From assembly GCA_022393335.1 (NCBI GenBank), contig JAJEKB010020949.1, positions 962,656 to 1,026,655 of the forward strand: a stretch of 64,000 nucleotides of DNA. The letters are read 5' to 3'. Source of the DNA: Macrotrachela quadricornifera. Lineage: Eukaryota > Rotifera > Eurotatoria > Philodinida > Philodinidae. Below, piece after piece: positions 11,996 through 24,800 of the stretch. The position numbers and the translations under genes were made by a program. How positions within the stretch are numbered: the stretch's first letter is position 1; every line of letters begins with the position of its first letter. The notes below the pieces were generated by a model. That model saw nothing but the letters and a program-made list of their open reading frames with translations. It did not search any database and had not been told where the DNA came from.

Positions 11996-13402
11996 CAAAT
12001 AAAGAAAAATCGTTTTCATTTAATTAAACTGCCTCTTTTTTTTAAAACTGTTTCTCGCGCGCGTGTGCGGAGAAACTCTATTAATTGAAACATAATGAAC
12101 AGAACCGACCGATAATGCGATACATATACATTCGTACATATATAACAGGTCTTCACAGATATGTTTGCATTTTACATATTTAGAGAACTTCTCTGTATTA
12201 TTAAAGGAAGAATCATCTTGTAGCGTAGACCTAGCATGCATCGACGTTGAGCAGATATTTCAGAAGTAAATCTAAAACAAAAAAAAGATCGAAACTAATA
12301 ACGGAGATGAGCTTACTTTGAATTGTATTGAATTGACTTGACTTGATTGTTGTTGATGTTTGAATAGAGCTCTGAATGATGAAGAAATGAAAAAGAGTTG
12401 CATTTATATAGTTATTTGGTCATAAAATCGTCTAATTGATGCCATTACCCAAATAAATGTTTTTTGTGTAAAAACGTGTTTCCAGTGAAACATCTCTTGC
12501 GTCTAGACGCGGCTCTGGTGAAACATTTCTTGCGTCTAAACGCAGTAAAAACCAGCTTTTTACCATATTTGAACACGGTTACGTGTTAAAAGTCGCGTCA
12601 GGAAGCGGTGAAAAACAGTTTTTCGCCGCGTCTCAATGCGATTTAGAATGGAATCGCAATTGAACGCATATATTCTGCGTTTGGTGTTTACATGGGTAAT
12701 TAATTAATGATTGTTATTGTCATTCATGTCAAATAAATGAAGAGAAATGGATAGATTTGCCTAATTAGTCTTAAAATGTGATTAAATTATTTTATAAATA
12801 TTAATTGTATTGACACTACATTGAACAGATTATAAATGAGGTAATGAAGATTTGTCTTTTGATAGTACAACGTATTAATATAATTTATTTATTCATAGTA
12901 GAGAGACAAAAATAGAATTATTTTTTTATACAAGACATATGTATTACAGTGATCATGGTGCTAAGATTGTATTAATAAATATATATTTTTTTAGATGGGA
13001 CAAAATAATTGCATCTAACTCGAAATAGTATTGTTCATAAGTGTGAGAGCTATTGTAAAAATTTTAGTGCGAAATTCATCTAATCGATGTTATACAAGAT
13101 AATTCACTTATTTCTATTAGTTTTCTTGAATTTTTTGCACTTCTATAAAACGTCAGAATTTTTTTATTCCTATATGATTAGATAGAGCATTGATTACTCT
13201 TTCTAATGATATGGTCTTTATTTGATTTATCTCATGTATTGGTTAACAAATGAGTAAATTTCGTGAAGCAGGGAAAAACAAATTTTTTTCTGTGGTCTTT
13301 TGAGGTGTTTTCTTCGATTAATTCGAGTAGTTATAACGTATTGGACAAATGAACATTTTTCCTTTTTATATAATCAGATAGAGCATTCATTTCTTTATCG
13401 AG
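11996..13402. other. Gene-free spacer with a GC-richer repeat patch
   Basis: No gene is recognisable. At 12060 there is a short CGCGCGCGTGTGCG patch, and 12480-12660 is a repeat described separately. Confidence 0.5.
12480..12660. repeat. Imperfect direct repeat with CTTGCGTCTAGACGC core
   Basis: GTGAAACATCTCTTGCGTCT (12486-12505) recurs at 12518-12537 as GTGAAACATTTCTTGCGTCT. Related CGCGTC, GTGAAAAAC and AACGCA words follow to 12660. It may be a small transposable element fragment; no ends are defined. Confidence 0.5.
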
Positions 13403-14384
13403 CTAACGGGTGGTCACAAATTATCTGGACAAAATGTGGATTCACTTTTGACCCGGTAGAAAATACTTTCCACAAATCAAAAGGTATACATCAGAACCAG
13501 AATTTTGTGCTCTTTTCGAATATAGGCTCATAAATTTTCCCAGATTTTCAAACTGAGAGTAGTGAAATAATTTTTGAAGAGCCCAAAAACTTAATTTGGA
13601 CGGAGCTTGAATAGGGGAGTTTCTGGTGAATATGTTTGTTTATTCTGGTCTGTCTGAGAGTATCTCAGATAAACAAAAAATATTAGGCTGTGATCACAAT
13701 TTTCTGCTCTATTCGAATATTGTCTCGAAAATCCTGAGTCTATTTTTGTTCAAACGAAGTGAGAAACATTTTCAAAATGTCGGACATATGATTTTTAATG
13801 GTGAACAAACAGGCTTCTGTTTAATCAGTAAGTCCCTTCTAGAAGATACTAAAAATTGCTCGAGGTGGTCGTTTTGTAGAACGAACAATTCTCTTCAAGA
13901 TGTGTCAGTAGATCAAGTTGTAGGTTTCAGTGAAGTAAAACTTTAAACATTTTTTGAACAGCTCTCTTGAACATAAAACAATTTTGGTCAAAGAGCCGAT
14001 TTTTGAAAAAAACTCGATTTCTGAAAAACAAAAACTACGATACTTTATTGAGGGACAAAAAGAATCATAAATAGTGCATTTTATAGAGCAGCTTCGGATC
14101 TACAAGCTGATGTATAAACAAAGATTCTAACTTTTAGTTTCGAATCACAATAGTGAAAATACAAAAACATGCCGAAAAATTTTCTGTCTAAACTAATTTT
14201 TTGGGCTCTTCAAAAATTATTTCACTACTCTCAGACTGAAAATCTGGGAAAATTTATGAGCCTATATTCGAAAAGAGCACAAAACTCTGGTTCTAATGTA
14301 TACCTTTTGATATGTGGAAAGTATTTTCTACCGGGTCAAAAGTAAATCCACATTTTGTCCAGATAATTTCTGACCACCCGTTAG
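13403..14384. repeat. Long inverted repeat (foldback element), about 200-bp arms
   Basis: The left arm 13403-13605 is the reverse complement of 14183-14384 with roughly 90 percent identity by eye. The arms begin with CTAACGGGTGGTCA and its complement. The loop of about 580 bp has no recognised protein; the open frames at 13300-13533 and 13626-13946 lie in or beside the arms and show no homology. No target duplication could be defined. Confidence 0.85.
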
Positions 14385-14454
14385 AAGGCTTGTGAAAAAT
14401 TTCTCTTTTTATGGGATGATAGAGAGAACAGAACTTTATTTTTCTGAGCTATTT

Positions 14455-15060
14455 CATCCTTATTCAACTAGTATCATAATAATAAAGTTTTGATAAAAAT
14501 TGTTTTTCTGTAAAACTTAACTATCGGTTGAGGTAGATTAAACGACTGCATTTTGCATTTCATTTTTATATCACTTAATACGTTTTATTAAAAAAGAAAA
14601 TATATCACAAGATGCAGCATGAAAAGAGAATACATTTTGCGTAAGTCCGCTTATTTTATAGTTGTACTTTTTGTTTTCAAAACGAACAAAATTTGGAATG
14701 TTCAAATATCGACTGTGCGAAAACAATACGGTTTTGGTGCAATGTAAGCTTGTTTCTTATTTAATCTTTTCGCCTGTGTGTCTTTTAAAAAACTAAAATG
14801 CACTACAGGATGCAGCATCAAAAATTCTACAATCTAGAAAGTAAAGTGTATTTAGTTGTATGCTTCCTGTTCCCAAAGAAAGGCAATACTCTGTGCGATT
14901 GGTTTTCGTTGCCCCGAGAAAATCAGTTTTTTCTACATTAACGACAATTTTATTTTATCTTATGTCATATGTAAAATAAATTACATTTTATAAATTGTAT
15001 CCTCTTTCAACACTGCATCTTGTGATATTTTTTCTTTTTTAATAATTGAGTGATTAAGAT
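14455..15060. repeat. Dispersed repeat, copy A (GATGCAGCATGAAAAG family)
   Basis: It contains ACAAGATGCAGCATGAAAAG (14608), a diverged second copy (ACAGGATGCAGCATCAAAAA near 14806) and an inverted copy (CTGCATCTTGTGATATTTT near 15017), so it folds back on itself. The copy at 32930-33330 aligns over several hundred bases and an inverted piece lies at 34590-34760. Confidence 0.7.
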
Positions 15061-17539
15061 CATGTAACAATGGAGGTTTGGTATAGATGGATGCAATTTT
15101 TGCTTCACACACATTAAACTTCAATTTTAATCCTGCATATATATGGTAGGCGACTTTAGAATTCAGTTGCGATTGGAATAGGAGTTTTTGATATTGTAAG
15201 AAAAAAATATTTTCAAGAAAGAAATATGAAAAATTGTTTATTTTTATTTAAAATTTGAAATTGATATTATAGTTTATTGAGTAACAAAGATAAACGAAGA
15301 TTATTAACTCTTTTTGTGAAAATGAAAAAGCGATTTTTGTGAGCGCGAAAATAGAGGGACATGGGAATGTTAAATGGTTGATTCAATTTTAACACTAGAT
15401 AAAGCAATTTTTCACGCTTGGCTAGAAAATATCACGAATTTATTTTTAAATTGTGAATATTGAGATATTGAATGATGGGTGAAGTTTTAATAATAAATAA
15501 AATTTCATCCAGTTCCAAAGTGGAAACGAACTTGTACAATTCTTTTCATTCTATTCTAAATTAACTTTGATAATCGAACGTTTATAATTTGTATGGAGCA
15601 GAAGGCCGAAAAGAGGAGAAGAAATTATACAATTATGTATTCTGTTTTAGAAATATCTATTCCAATCGAATCTTCGTGACTTTTCCCGAGCAGATATTTG
15701 TAAAAAGAATGAAAAATTGTAGATTTATTCTTAGTCTGCTCCAGATCAGCTTTTATTATGACTGAATCCTTATAATTTATTCAGAAGAAATGGTTGGAGG
15801 ACAAACAGAGATTGTAAGTTGTTTTCAATATATATCATAATACCTTTCATAACCACGTCTTTATGATATGTCTAGAACAGGGAATTAGGAAAGCAGGCTC
15901 AATTGTACCATTATTCGCAATCGCGCATCAATTAGCTCTTACTACCAAGTCTTGTTGAAAGATTCTGTCTATTATTTAAATATAACGAAAAATATCTGTA
16001 CACAGAGATTGGTTGTTTATTATGTGTAAGAAAAATTAATTTGTGCACTTCTGATCAAATAAATTATTTCAAACTGTTTATTGAATTGTTTTCTTAGTCA
16101 AACTTTTTTTCCAGTATTTCGCACATTCCAAACTTAAATGAATTATATTTTATCGAAATATGCATATATAAAATCTTAAAAATACAATGAAAATATTTCG
16201 TTTATTGTATAACATTTAAATATGGTATCATCGCCAACTATTTTGAGTTTAATTCTCCTGATAAAAGAATTATTTCAGAACAATTTTCATTATATCGTTC
16301 GACACAAAATTAAATGGACTATACAATAGTACTATTGCATGTCTGACAATCATCTTTTGATATTGACATTTTATCAAAATATTGAAGCGATAAATTCTAT
16401 ATCATGTCAAAAAATTAAGTATTTAAAGTTTTTCGATTATATATTGAGACTATGGAAAAATACTATATATGCCATTTTGTAAAGCAAGTCCAGCTCTATC
16501 GATTGGTATATGACTAAATTTCGATAGTGAAAAAATTCCAAGAAAAAAATTCATAAAACATAATAATTGAATTTTGTTCATTTTTAAGGTCATTTTTTGG
16601 GATTATGCCCTATGATATTTCTGAACTCTCCTAAAGTAAGGCTTTAGGCCGTAATATATTGCGTTCATTTATAGGTCAATAAAGTCTAACCTCCTATGGG
16701 GTCAGATAGGGAATCCGTTGATCCCCATGGTTTAGCACATATAAAAAGTCCTTGATTTTCTCATGGAACGTCTCTTAATTGCTCAAATAAATACTAGCCT
16801 AGAGGAAATAACCTGGATATCCAATCCAACACTTAACTTTAAAATGATACTGTTGCTGAAAATATTTGTGTGTGTTAAATTTAATTTTTGATGATTATTT
16901 TGACAGAATGTTTTTTGAATTTGTTTACATTCTACTCGGTTGACGGTTTTCAAGAGATGCAAAACTATTTATCAGATTTTTAAAAAGTAGGTTGCTCAGA
17001 AAAATTTTAAACGCACTATTATTAAAACATAACTATTGGTTCATTACGGTTGATATATCTCGACCATCGATTGAAAATGAAAGTGGTTGATTTGAAAGTA
17101 AAAACTTAAAGTCATAGAATACACGACTTTTTTAATAGTAACTAGAACCAATTATTAAAATGTGTTCTTTGAAAGGGACATATCAATTCAAAAGATAGAA
17201 GCATTTAACATGAAGTGAAATGCTTACATGGAGTACACATTGGATATTTAATCTAGTTCGAATTAGCTATTTATTGTAAGCATATGAATTTCAATTTTTT
17301 TATTTAGTATAGAAACAACGACACTTAATACAACAAATACAGAAGTGAATATCACAATAAATATTTTTTATTAGAAACAATACAAATAAAAATATAATGA
17401 TGAATAAACATTAAAAATAACCATTTAAGATTTAACATTCTACAATTAAAACGACAGATCATACGAATATATAGACAATATTTATTATATTATGTAAGAA
17501 AACCAAAGATTCTATTATTGACTTATTGACAACGAGAAA
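15061..17539. other. Gene-free AT-rich spacer
   Basis: I find no coding signal, RNA gene or clear repeat. Frames are closed by frequent stops. Confidence 0.5.
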
Positions 17540-18548
17540 TCAATCAATATTACCGCCAGCTTTCATTTGAGTTGAATGTGCCACAATATCAATTAAAGGC
17601 GTCACATTATTTGATTGCCATAATTTTCGTACAATAGCATTCAGTTGAAGAATAGAAAAAGGCAATGCTACACTTAATCCAGCTGTAGATATAGCAACTG
17701 GAAAAAGTGCAATACGAATTGTTAGAGAATATTCTTTACCTGTTATAATGAACATTACTATAAGTGACATTGCCGGTACTCCAAGAATAAGTAACAAACT
17801 AACAATAACAAAAATACGTCGTATAATCAAAAGATCTCGGGCTTGCCGTTGTGTTATTGCTAGTACTTGATTATTTGGTTGTTGTCGAATAAATTTTGTT
17901 ATAAGAATATATATAATTAATATAAACATGAATGGTATGACATAAACAACAAATGCTGCCCAAAGAACAGCTGGAATATTCGTCATTGATACATAACAAA
18001 AATAATCATTCTCATAATATACTACACCATTCCAAGGAATGAGAGGACACATGAGAGCACATGCACATATCAATTCTATAAAAGGTAAAATCATATAAAA
18101 TCGAAAATGTTGAAGCCATCTATATTGTCCATAGACAATTCGAACTAGACGATAGAACGCCTAAAAATATCCAAAGATAAAGCACTTTTCTTACTTACAA
18201 TTTTCTAATTATCTGATTTACAAACGTCATATACAACATATAAAGTATAATGAGAACCAAATATCCCGAGAATAAATACCATGATGAATTGAAAGATTGT
18301 TCATATAAATCACCTAATAATGCTCGAATATGTATTGATTCTAATATTGTTGCATATATTGAAAATATAAAATAAATATTAGCACAAAGATAAGTCGTTA
18401 TCTTGTCTTCTCGTTCTATACGTTTATAACATATATGACATATAATGATAATAAAGATGATTCATGATGTCAAACATGCAAATGAACTATTACCAAGCGT
18501 AATCGAATTGAGAATAAAAGCGATTTTTTTGTCTTGGTTATTATGCAT
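17540..18548 (-). pseudogene. Rhodopsin-like orphan GPCR with one in-frame TGA
   Basis: Two exons on the minus strand, 18548-18222 and 18160-17540, joined in phase across a 61-nt intron with GT-AG ends. The exons encode about 315 residues with seven hydrophobic segments. It resembles a large bdelloid orphan receptor family: the stretch AFYRLVRIVYG after TM3, a conserved pair of cysteines around the second extracellular loop (CPLIPW and YFCYVSM), and the long TM5-TM6 loop with QQPNNQVLAITQRQARDLL. A TGA at 18464-18462, within or just before the first TM helix, stops the frame; the rest is uninterrupted. A receptor starting at the downstream methionine would lack TM1-TM3. The ligand is unknown. 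The TGA has the same CATGAAT context as two other stops in the window. Confidence 0.8.
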
Positions 18549-19069
18549 AAGAAATTTCGTAATAGATTCAATTAAACAGTTGTTATATTTAGTAAACAGT
18601 TAAATAGTAAATCTATTATATAGAACTAATTTATGGAGGAATAATTATTTCTAAAATTTGTATATACGAAAGTTTTATAAAACAATCTAAAATAGATTAA
18701 ATAATTTTGTTTAGAACAATATTAAATACAGAGTACATATTCGCAATTCGAATGGGTTAATATAAGTTACGCATATCAAAATGGGAATTTACAAATCCTG
18801 TTTTTCAAATCTATCTACGTTTCGATATTTTTTAAAAAAAATTAGATTTTAATTACATTGTTATTTAGGGAAATAGTTTTATATATATCAGTTTTGAAGT
18901 ATGTACTTACGATAGTTCAAAAATAGTGGCTAAACTACTGTAATTCCTTATAAAAGTAATAAAATTTCGATAAGATCTGTTTCGTTATAATATATACTGA
19001 TTGTATTAGTACAAATTTTAAAAAATAGGAAGGTGTAATTTTTTAGATAACTTTTGATAGACGCAAACT
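18549..19069. other. Gene-free AT-rich spacer upstream of the GPCR
   Basis: It may hold the promoter of the minus-strand GPCR, but I can name no element. Confidence 0.4.
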
Positions 19070-19502
19070 AGAGAACTATGGTTTTCACTGTTAAAAAGAG
19101 GAAATAAACACGCATCAAATCCTATATGCTAGAATTGTCTGATCTAGTTTTGTTAAAGTTTCTAAATGACCTCTTTGACAAACAACTTATTCAGTAAGAT
19201 TTATTTATAGTAAATTTTGAATTATCAAGTATAAATTTAAATCAAAAACGGAAAATCTTCAAAGTAGGGAACACTGAGATGAATAATATGTATTCTAGTT
19301 GAGCCTTTAATACTATTTTCTACCAACATTTATGCAAGAAAACCTTACTTTTGTGTTTTTTCCCTTTTTTTTTCATGATTTTCTTGACAGTTAGAAAATT
19401 AAATAGAAATACTTCAGAAATCAATATTAAGAAACAAATCAATAATACGTGATTCAATGCATCATCATCTTCTCGTTTCAATAGCGAAAACCATAGTTCT
19501 CT
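19070..19502. repeat. MITE-like element, same family as the ABC-intron element
   Basis: Terminal inverted repeats AGAGAACTATGGTTTTCAC (19070-19088) and its complement at 19484-19502 differ at one position. The 433-bp body is non-coding. The ends match the 870-1161 element (GAGAGCTGTGGTTTTCAT). Confidence 0.7.
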
Positions 19503-22500
19503 ATCTTGTATTTATGAAAAGATATTTAAAAAATACTCACTGGGCCTCATAGAACTATGTCTCTCTCACCCTCAAGATGATCTTTACTCTCTTTTCGATA
19601 GAAAAAGTGAATAAGAAATTTTTTTCTTCAAAAAAAGAAAGGTTTTACTTATTTTAAACTAGAGGATGTTCATTAGAAATATATCTGTCACTAATGAAGT
19701 AATAAAATAGTTATTCTTGGCAACTAATCTATCAAGAAAATCTACCACTATATTATTTGAAATAGTGCACTTAAAAAATATGTCTACATTTAAGTGTTAA
19801 CATACTGATGCAGGCTTAGTCATCCACATAAATCTGTTTTTTGGTATGAATCCTTATCGCTGAAAGCTACATAGTCAAAATGCAAAACGCCGAAATTCGG
19901 AAAATTATAAATCGACAATCTATAGTTTCGGCGATCTGTCGTTTTTTGGATTTTATTTCGATGAAGTGGCTAACGGTAATGTCATTTCTGTGATCTACAT
20001 CCAAATGAAAAAAGCCACCATTTATCTCGCCGCATAATAATTCTATTTTCTGTTGGTATGTTTATCGAAAAATGGAAAGAAGCATGTAATCTTGAAAACG
20101 AAAGATCAAGAAGATCGCTGGTATAGATTATTGAAATAAGTGTGACGATCTTTATGTCGATGACGTCTATGTGGATAATCTATATTTAGACGATATTCAT
20201 TTCGAGAAACTTTCATGTCCTTGGTTTTAGTTTCGATGCGAGTTTAGTCGATTTTGTATTCGGCGATGAGATACACGACCTTTTTCTGTTGTTATTGTAC
20301 AATATAAATCAACTGAACTTCTCTTCTTTGTTTGCTTCTGTTTTTATTACTATAAAATTGATTGGAAAGAATGTATAATCGTGCTGGTTTAAGTAAAGTA
20401 AATGCGTAATCACTGCTAATTTTACTTAGAATAATAAAACAAAATTTTTCCCAAATTAATAAAATATATCAGTGGTGTTTTTCTACATAAGAAAAGTTTC
20501 TCATGAAAAAACTCTAGAAGATTAAAATACTTCTTTATTCATTTCTACATACTGTAAATATACTATACATAAAGGAGTCTCTGTAATTTCAGCAATTGTG
20601 AAATTCTGCAATAGTACTTTCGCTATTAGCGAACTTCCACATGAAATTTGACAAAAAAAATAGTTTTGGAAGTTTACGGTGTTCGCCAATTTGGAAATAT
20701 ACAATTACTGAAAACAAAAATTGACAATGAGATGTTACCCCTTTATAAAGTTCATTTTTATTATTACAATATTTTTGAAGCAGAATGACACCTACTGAAT
20801 CAGCATGAAATTCTGAATAAAATCAGATATTATCTTTTATCCAAACACAATTTCTATGTTTAACCTCTTTTTGTCACCCGTAGAGTACTCCAAAATTATA
20901 GAATTTTTTTTAATTCTAGCAAATGATTCATCATCAGATGCAGATTTCGTTGTTGATCTGAAATATGGCTTCAAAAATAAGAAATCACATGAAAAGCATG
21001 CTTAAATAGCGAAAATATTGAGATAAAGTCCGGTATTATAGTAGATTATGAGATGTAAAGAAAGAAAAATTCACATTAGCTCGATTTTGAAACGAATCTT
21101 TTAGATGATTCTAGCTAACAATACGATTTCATACATGTCTCGTATATTTTAAGCTTCTAAATGATGTTGCTAAATCGTCTGATAATGGGAACTGAAACAA
21201 TTTTCGATAAAGATCCTATTGTAAAATAGAAGTTTCTCAATAAAAAGTTCATTTTGTTTCAAATTTTAGCGTGATATTCGGGATAAGAACCAGAATTTAC
21301 ACTTGATGATGTATCGTTTGGTAGAGTTACCTGGATCAACGAATATGATGGTCATCTACGATTGTTGGCGATCGTGCTTGTTTGACCCGAGTAGAAAAAA
21401 AATAATTTTTTTTAATAATTCTAGGGTGCCCATGCTAATTCAGAATATGTCATTCTGTTTGAAAAGTAATTTGATAAAAAAGATGACCTTATCGTTCCTT
21501 TTCCTTTCTTTATAAATAACATATTTATAGAATAGAAAAATGAATAGAGAAATATCACTGAACTATATTTTTATGTTGGAAAAAATTGGGTTGTACGAGT
21601 CTTAATAAGATCAGCAATGATTATAGATTTAACCTATTTACATCAGTACGATTATACATCTATCTCAAGAGGGATAAATGCATTCAATTTTTTTATGCAG
21701 CTCTCAGAAAAAACTCCTTAAAAGTAAGGATTTTGAATGCAAATATTCCAAATAGTCTGGTACCATAAAGAAGATTTTGATTTATCTAATCGTGAAAAAG
21801 TTTTTATCAACAAGTAAACAGAACTCATATAAATATTGTTTTTTTGGTGAATCCATAAACTGCTAAGATTACGTATTTACCACATACCAAGTAAATACGT
21901 AGTGCTTCTGAAAGTCTTTGAAAACTCATCATCATTACTTTGTACGACACGTTTTTGAAAATAATCGAAAAATTAAATATAGACTATTACCCTGCAAAAA
22001 ATTGTAAATGTGTTTACATATCATCGCACCCTCTGTTTTTAATGCATATTTTGTTCTAAAAGAATGAAAAAAATGTTTGTTCTCACGTTAGAATAATATT
22101 CAAATTAATTCATTTTTCTCTGGGCACTTAATATCCTTATATACTATAATAAAAGAATTTAATAAAAAACAACTAAATGTTTATCCTTTAAAGATAGATT
22201 ATACTTAAGAGAAAGTAATAAAAAATAGTGAATTACAAAGAAAGGTTTTTGAAAATGCTAATGTATTTATTTCTTATAAAGATGATGAAAAACAAAATAA
22301 CAAAAATTAAGATATTTTTTTTAAAGTGTGCCGAATTTCATAAAAAGATGAATTATTTTTTCACTCAGTTAAAATAATAGAAAAAGAAATAAAACATAGA
22401 CCTGATAAATGATATGTCTTCTAATTTAGTAAATGACTATTTATCAATCTTTTATGATGAAATTCAAGTCTAAATCGTATTTCTCCATTACTTAGAATAT

Positions 22501-22859
22501 GAACGCATTTACTTGAGTAATAAATATTTCAGAATCTTAGCAGGATCATCATTCTTATGAATTCATCATTTCTATTTAGTAGAATATTTCTTCTGAATCT
22601 TTCAAACCAAAATGATCATCTATGTAGAGACATTTTCTAAAAATTTTAGATAGGCCTATCAAATTTTCAATAATCTTCTACACTTTTTTGCGTATAAATC
22701 ACATGTCTTCACTGAAGATAGTTCAGTTCATCAATGATTTAATGAATTTTAATCGAGCTTATACCATTACAAACCTTTATATTAAACATATTTAATAAAA
22801 GAATGGCCAATGAAAAGATCGTATCATTCTTTGATATGAATTTCACAATGAGTATGACG
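19503..22859. other. Long gene-free stretch
   Basis: Reading frames of 60-70 residues occur (20522-20704, 21303-21515, 21586-21768) but show no homology, compositional signal or conserved splice structure. 19870-20290 is slightly richer in GC with repeated TTTCGATG and CGATGAG words, possibly an eroded element. Confidence 0.5.
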
Positions 22860-22936
22860 CAGAGATGAAGAATCTGCCATCAAAATAAAAAATTTCCTCA
22901 CACGAGGGAAATTTTTGGGCAGCTTCTGCATCTCTG
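22860..22936. repeat. 77-nt stem-loop
   Basis: CAGAGATGAAGAATCTGCC pairs with GGGCAGCTTCTGCATCTCTG, and inside it AAATTTCCTC pairs with GAGGGAAATTT around a CACAC loop. The two nested stems are separated by short A/T bulges. It could be a small MITE or a structured RNA; nothing decides. Confidence 0.6.
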
Positions 22937-23386
22937 TTTCCTACAGTCAATGATTTTTCAAAAACTTCCCCCGGACCTACGCGCGCAGATGGACATATTC
23001 TGCACATCTGGAAAATATATTAGATCGAAGGTAAAACACAAAAAGTCATTGAATGAAAAAATAACCGCCACTCAAATAGCGGTATCTAAATCTTTAAAAG
23101 AAAATTTTCAATTTCTCTAACCGAAAAGGCTAATTATTCTTGTTAATAAGGAGTACTCTGATACATTAATACTGAACTATTTTGTTTTCAAGCGACAACT
23201 GTATCTACATGAATAAGCTAGAGAAGACTAAACATATTTGGAAGAAAACATGATGAGAGAGAAAGTATTTAAATGACATAAAAAAGACCAAATGTTTGGA
23301 AAAATACCTGAAAACAAAACGAAAGAAAGGGACAAAATATAATTAAGCTACACTGGAAGGGCTCTAAGACAGAAAGAAAATGACGC

Positions 23387-23936
23387 CTATACCCTATTTT
23401 CTAGGTTTTGTTCTTCTAATTATTTTTTTTATTGGAACTTAGGTGAGGATACATGAACACGTAATCATTCCTTGGATATTTTTAGTATTAGCAAAAAAAT
23501 GCTTAGTATTATTGTTTTATATGGAAAATAATCATGATATTCGAGATCAGCGAGCAAAAATATATCAGAAAAATTATTTTTCATTGTAAAATATTTTCCA
23601 TCAAAATTTTGCCTGTAGGGGAGTACAGATCAAAATGTAAGAAATAAAAAGCTGAGGAGAGTAGAGCGAAATTTTGATGGGAAATATTTCACAATGAAAA
23701 ATAATTTTTTCTGGTATATTTTTAAACGCTAATCTCGAATATTATGGTTACTTTCCATATAAAACAATAATACTAACCATTTTTTTTAATATTTTCTATG
23801 GAAATTAATCCATTTCTAAAATATCGTTTTTTGCTAATACTAAAAATGTCAAAGGAATGATTATGTGATCTTATATCCTCACCTAAATCCTAATAAAAAG
23901 TAATTAAAGGAACAAAATCTAGGGGCTAGGGTATAG
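23387..23936. repeat. Foldback element, 550 bp, about 230-bp arms
   Basis: The ends CTATACCCTATTTTCTAG (23387) and its complement (to 23936) begin arms that align along their whole length, including the TTTTCATTGTAAAATATTTTCC region near the centre. The spacer is only about 60 bp. It is non-coding, with no clear target duplication. Confidence 0.85.
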
Positions 23937-24800
23937 CTCATGGAGAAAACGCTACCTCATTTAATTGTTTCTATAAGAAGATTAAATTCTAAAATTTAAA
24001 GTGAAAATTTCATATTCCAACAGAAAATATTCATGCTCGTCTGAATCCATTATTAACACATTTTGATCTCATTGTACAGTCTACGTCATTTTCTCTATCG
24101 AAGCAATCTAACGACTCCGATATGAATCTTATGGATTGCAAGAGTAACCTTGTAAAAAAATTAGGTCTATCTTTTCAATATTCCATTTGTTTCAATTTTT
24201 TTTCGATTAACTTGTCGAATGTATTTTGTTTTGAGCAGTTAAACGATAAAGTAATGGGAAATAAGTATTTATCAATTCGATCTAAAATTGCTATTTAAAT
24301 TAGTTTTTAAAAAACATTCAGAAACCAGAATTTTTCAAACTTTTTTGTGCTGTAGTTCTGCTACAAATATTGAAGATTTCATCAACACTAAAGGTCATTC
24401 TAATACAATATAGCTGAGATATCATCAAAATATTCATCTGTAAAACCATACACACTTGATCTTCTCCGAAATAGGCCACGGGCCCAAACCATTTTTATGA
24501 TGAACATAGTTCACTGAACACTAGAGGATACATCTACTCTGTTTTCTGCTCTATTTCAATATTTTCCAGTATTATCGTTGCAACATATAGGTAGATTTAT
24601 ATTAAAATCTTTATTGGATATAAATATTATTTAATGTGAAACAAAAAATTCTATGAAAATTTTTTTTTATTAAATACTACTAAATAATAATAATTATTCT
24701 TGTATTGTCTTTGTAAATAATTAAATTAAAATGTTATAACTAATACTAAAATCAATATAAAAAAAAAAACGATTTTGTTTTTTTTGCATAATAAAATGTT
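23937..24800. other. Gene-free spacer
   Basis: AT-rich with no recognisable gene; the last 150 bases probably include the 3' UTR of the minus-strand gene that follows. Confidence 0.45.

Noticed and set aside
13300..13946. Two open frames of 77 and 106 residues
   Set aside because: They lie in or beside the arms of an inverted repeat and have no recognisable protein signal.
19870..20290. Possible eroded coding gene in slightly GC-richer DNA
   Set aside because: All six frames are closed by stops within short distances and no conserved motif appears.
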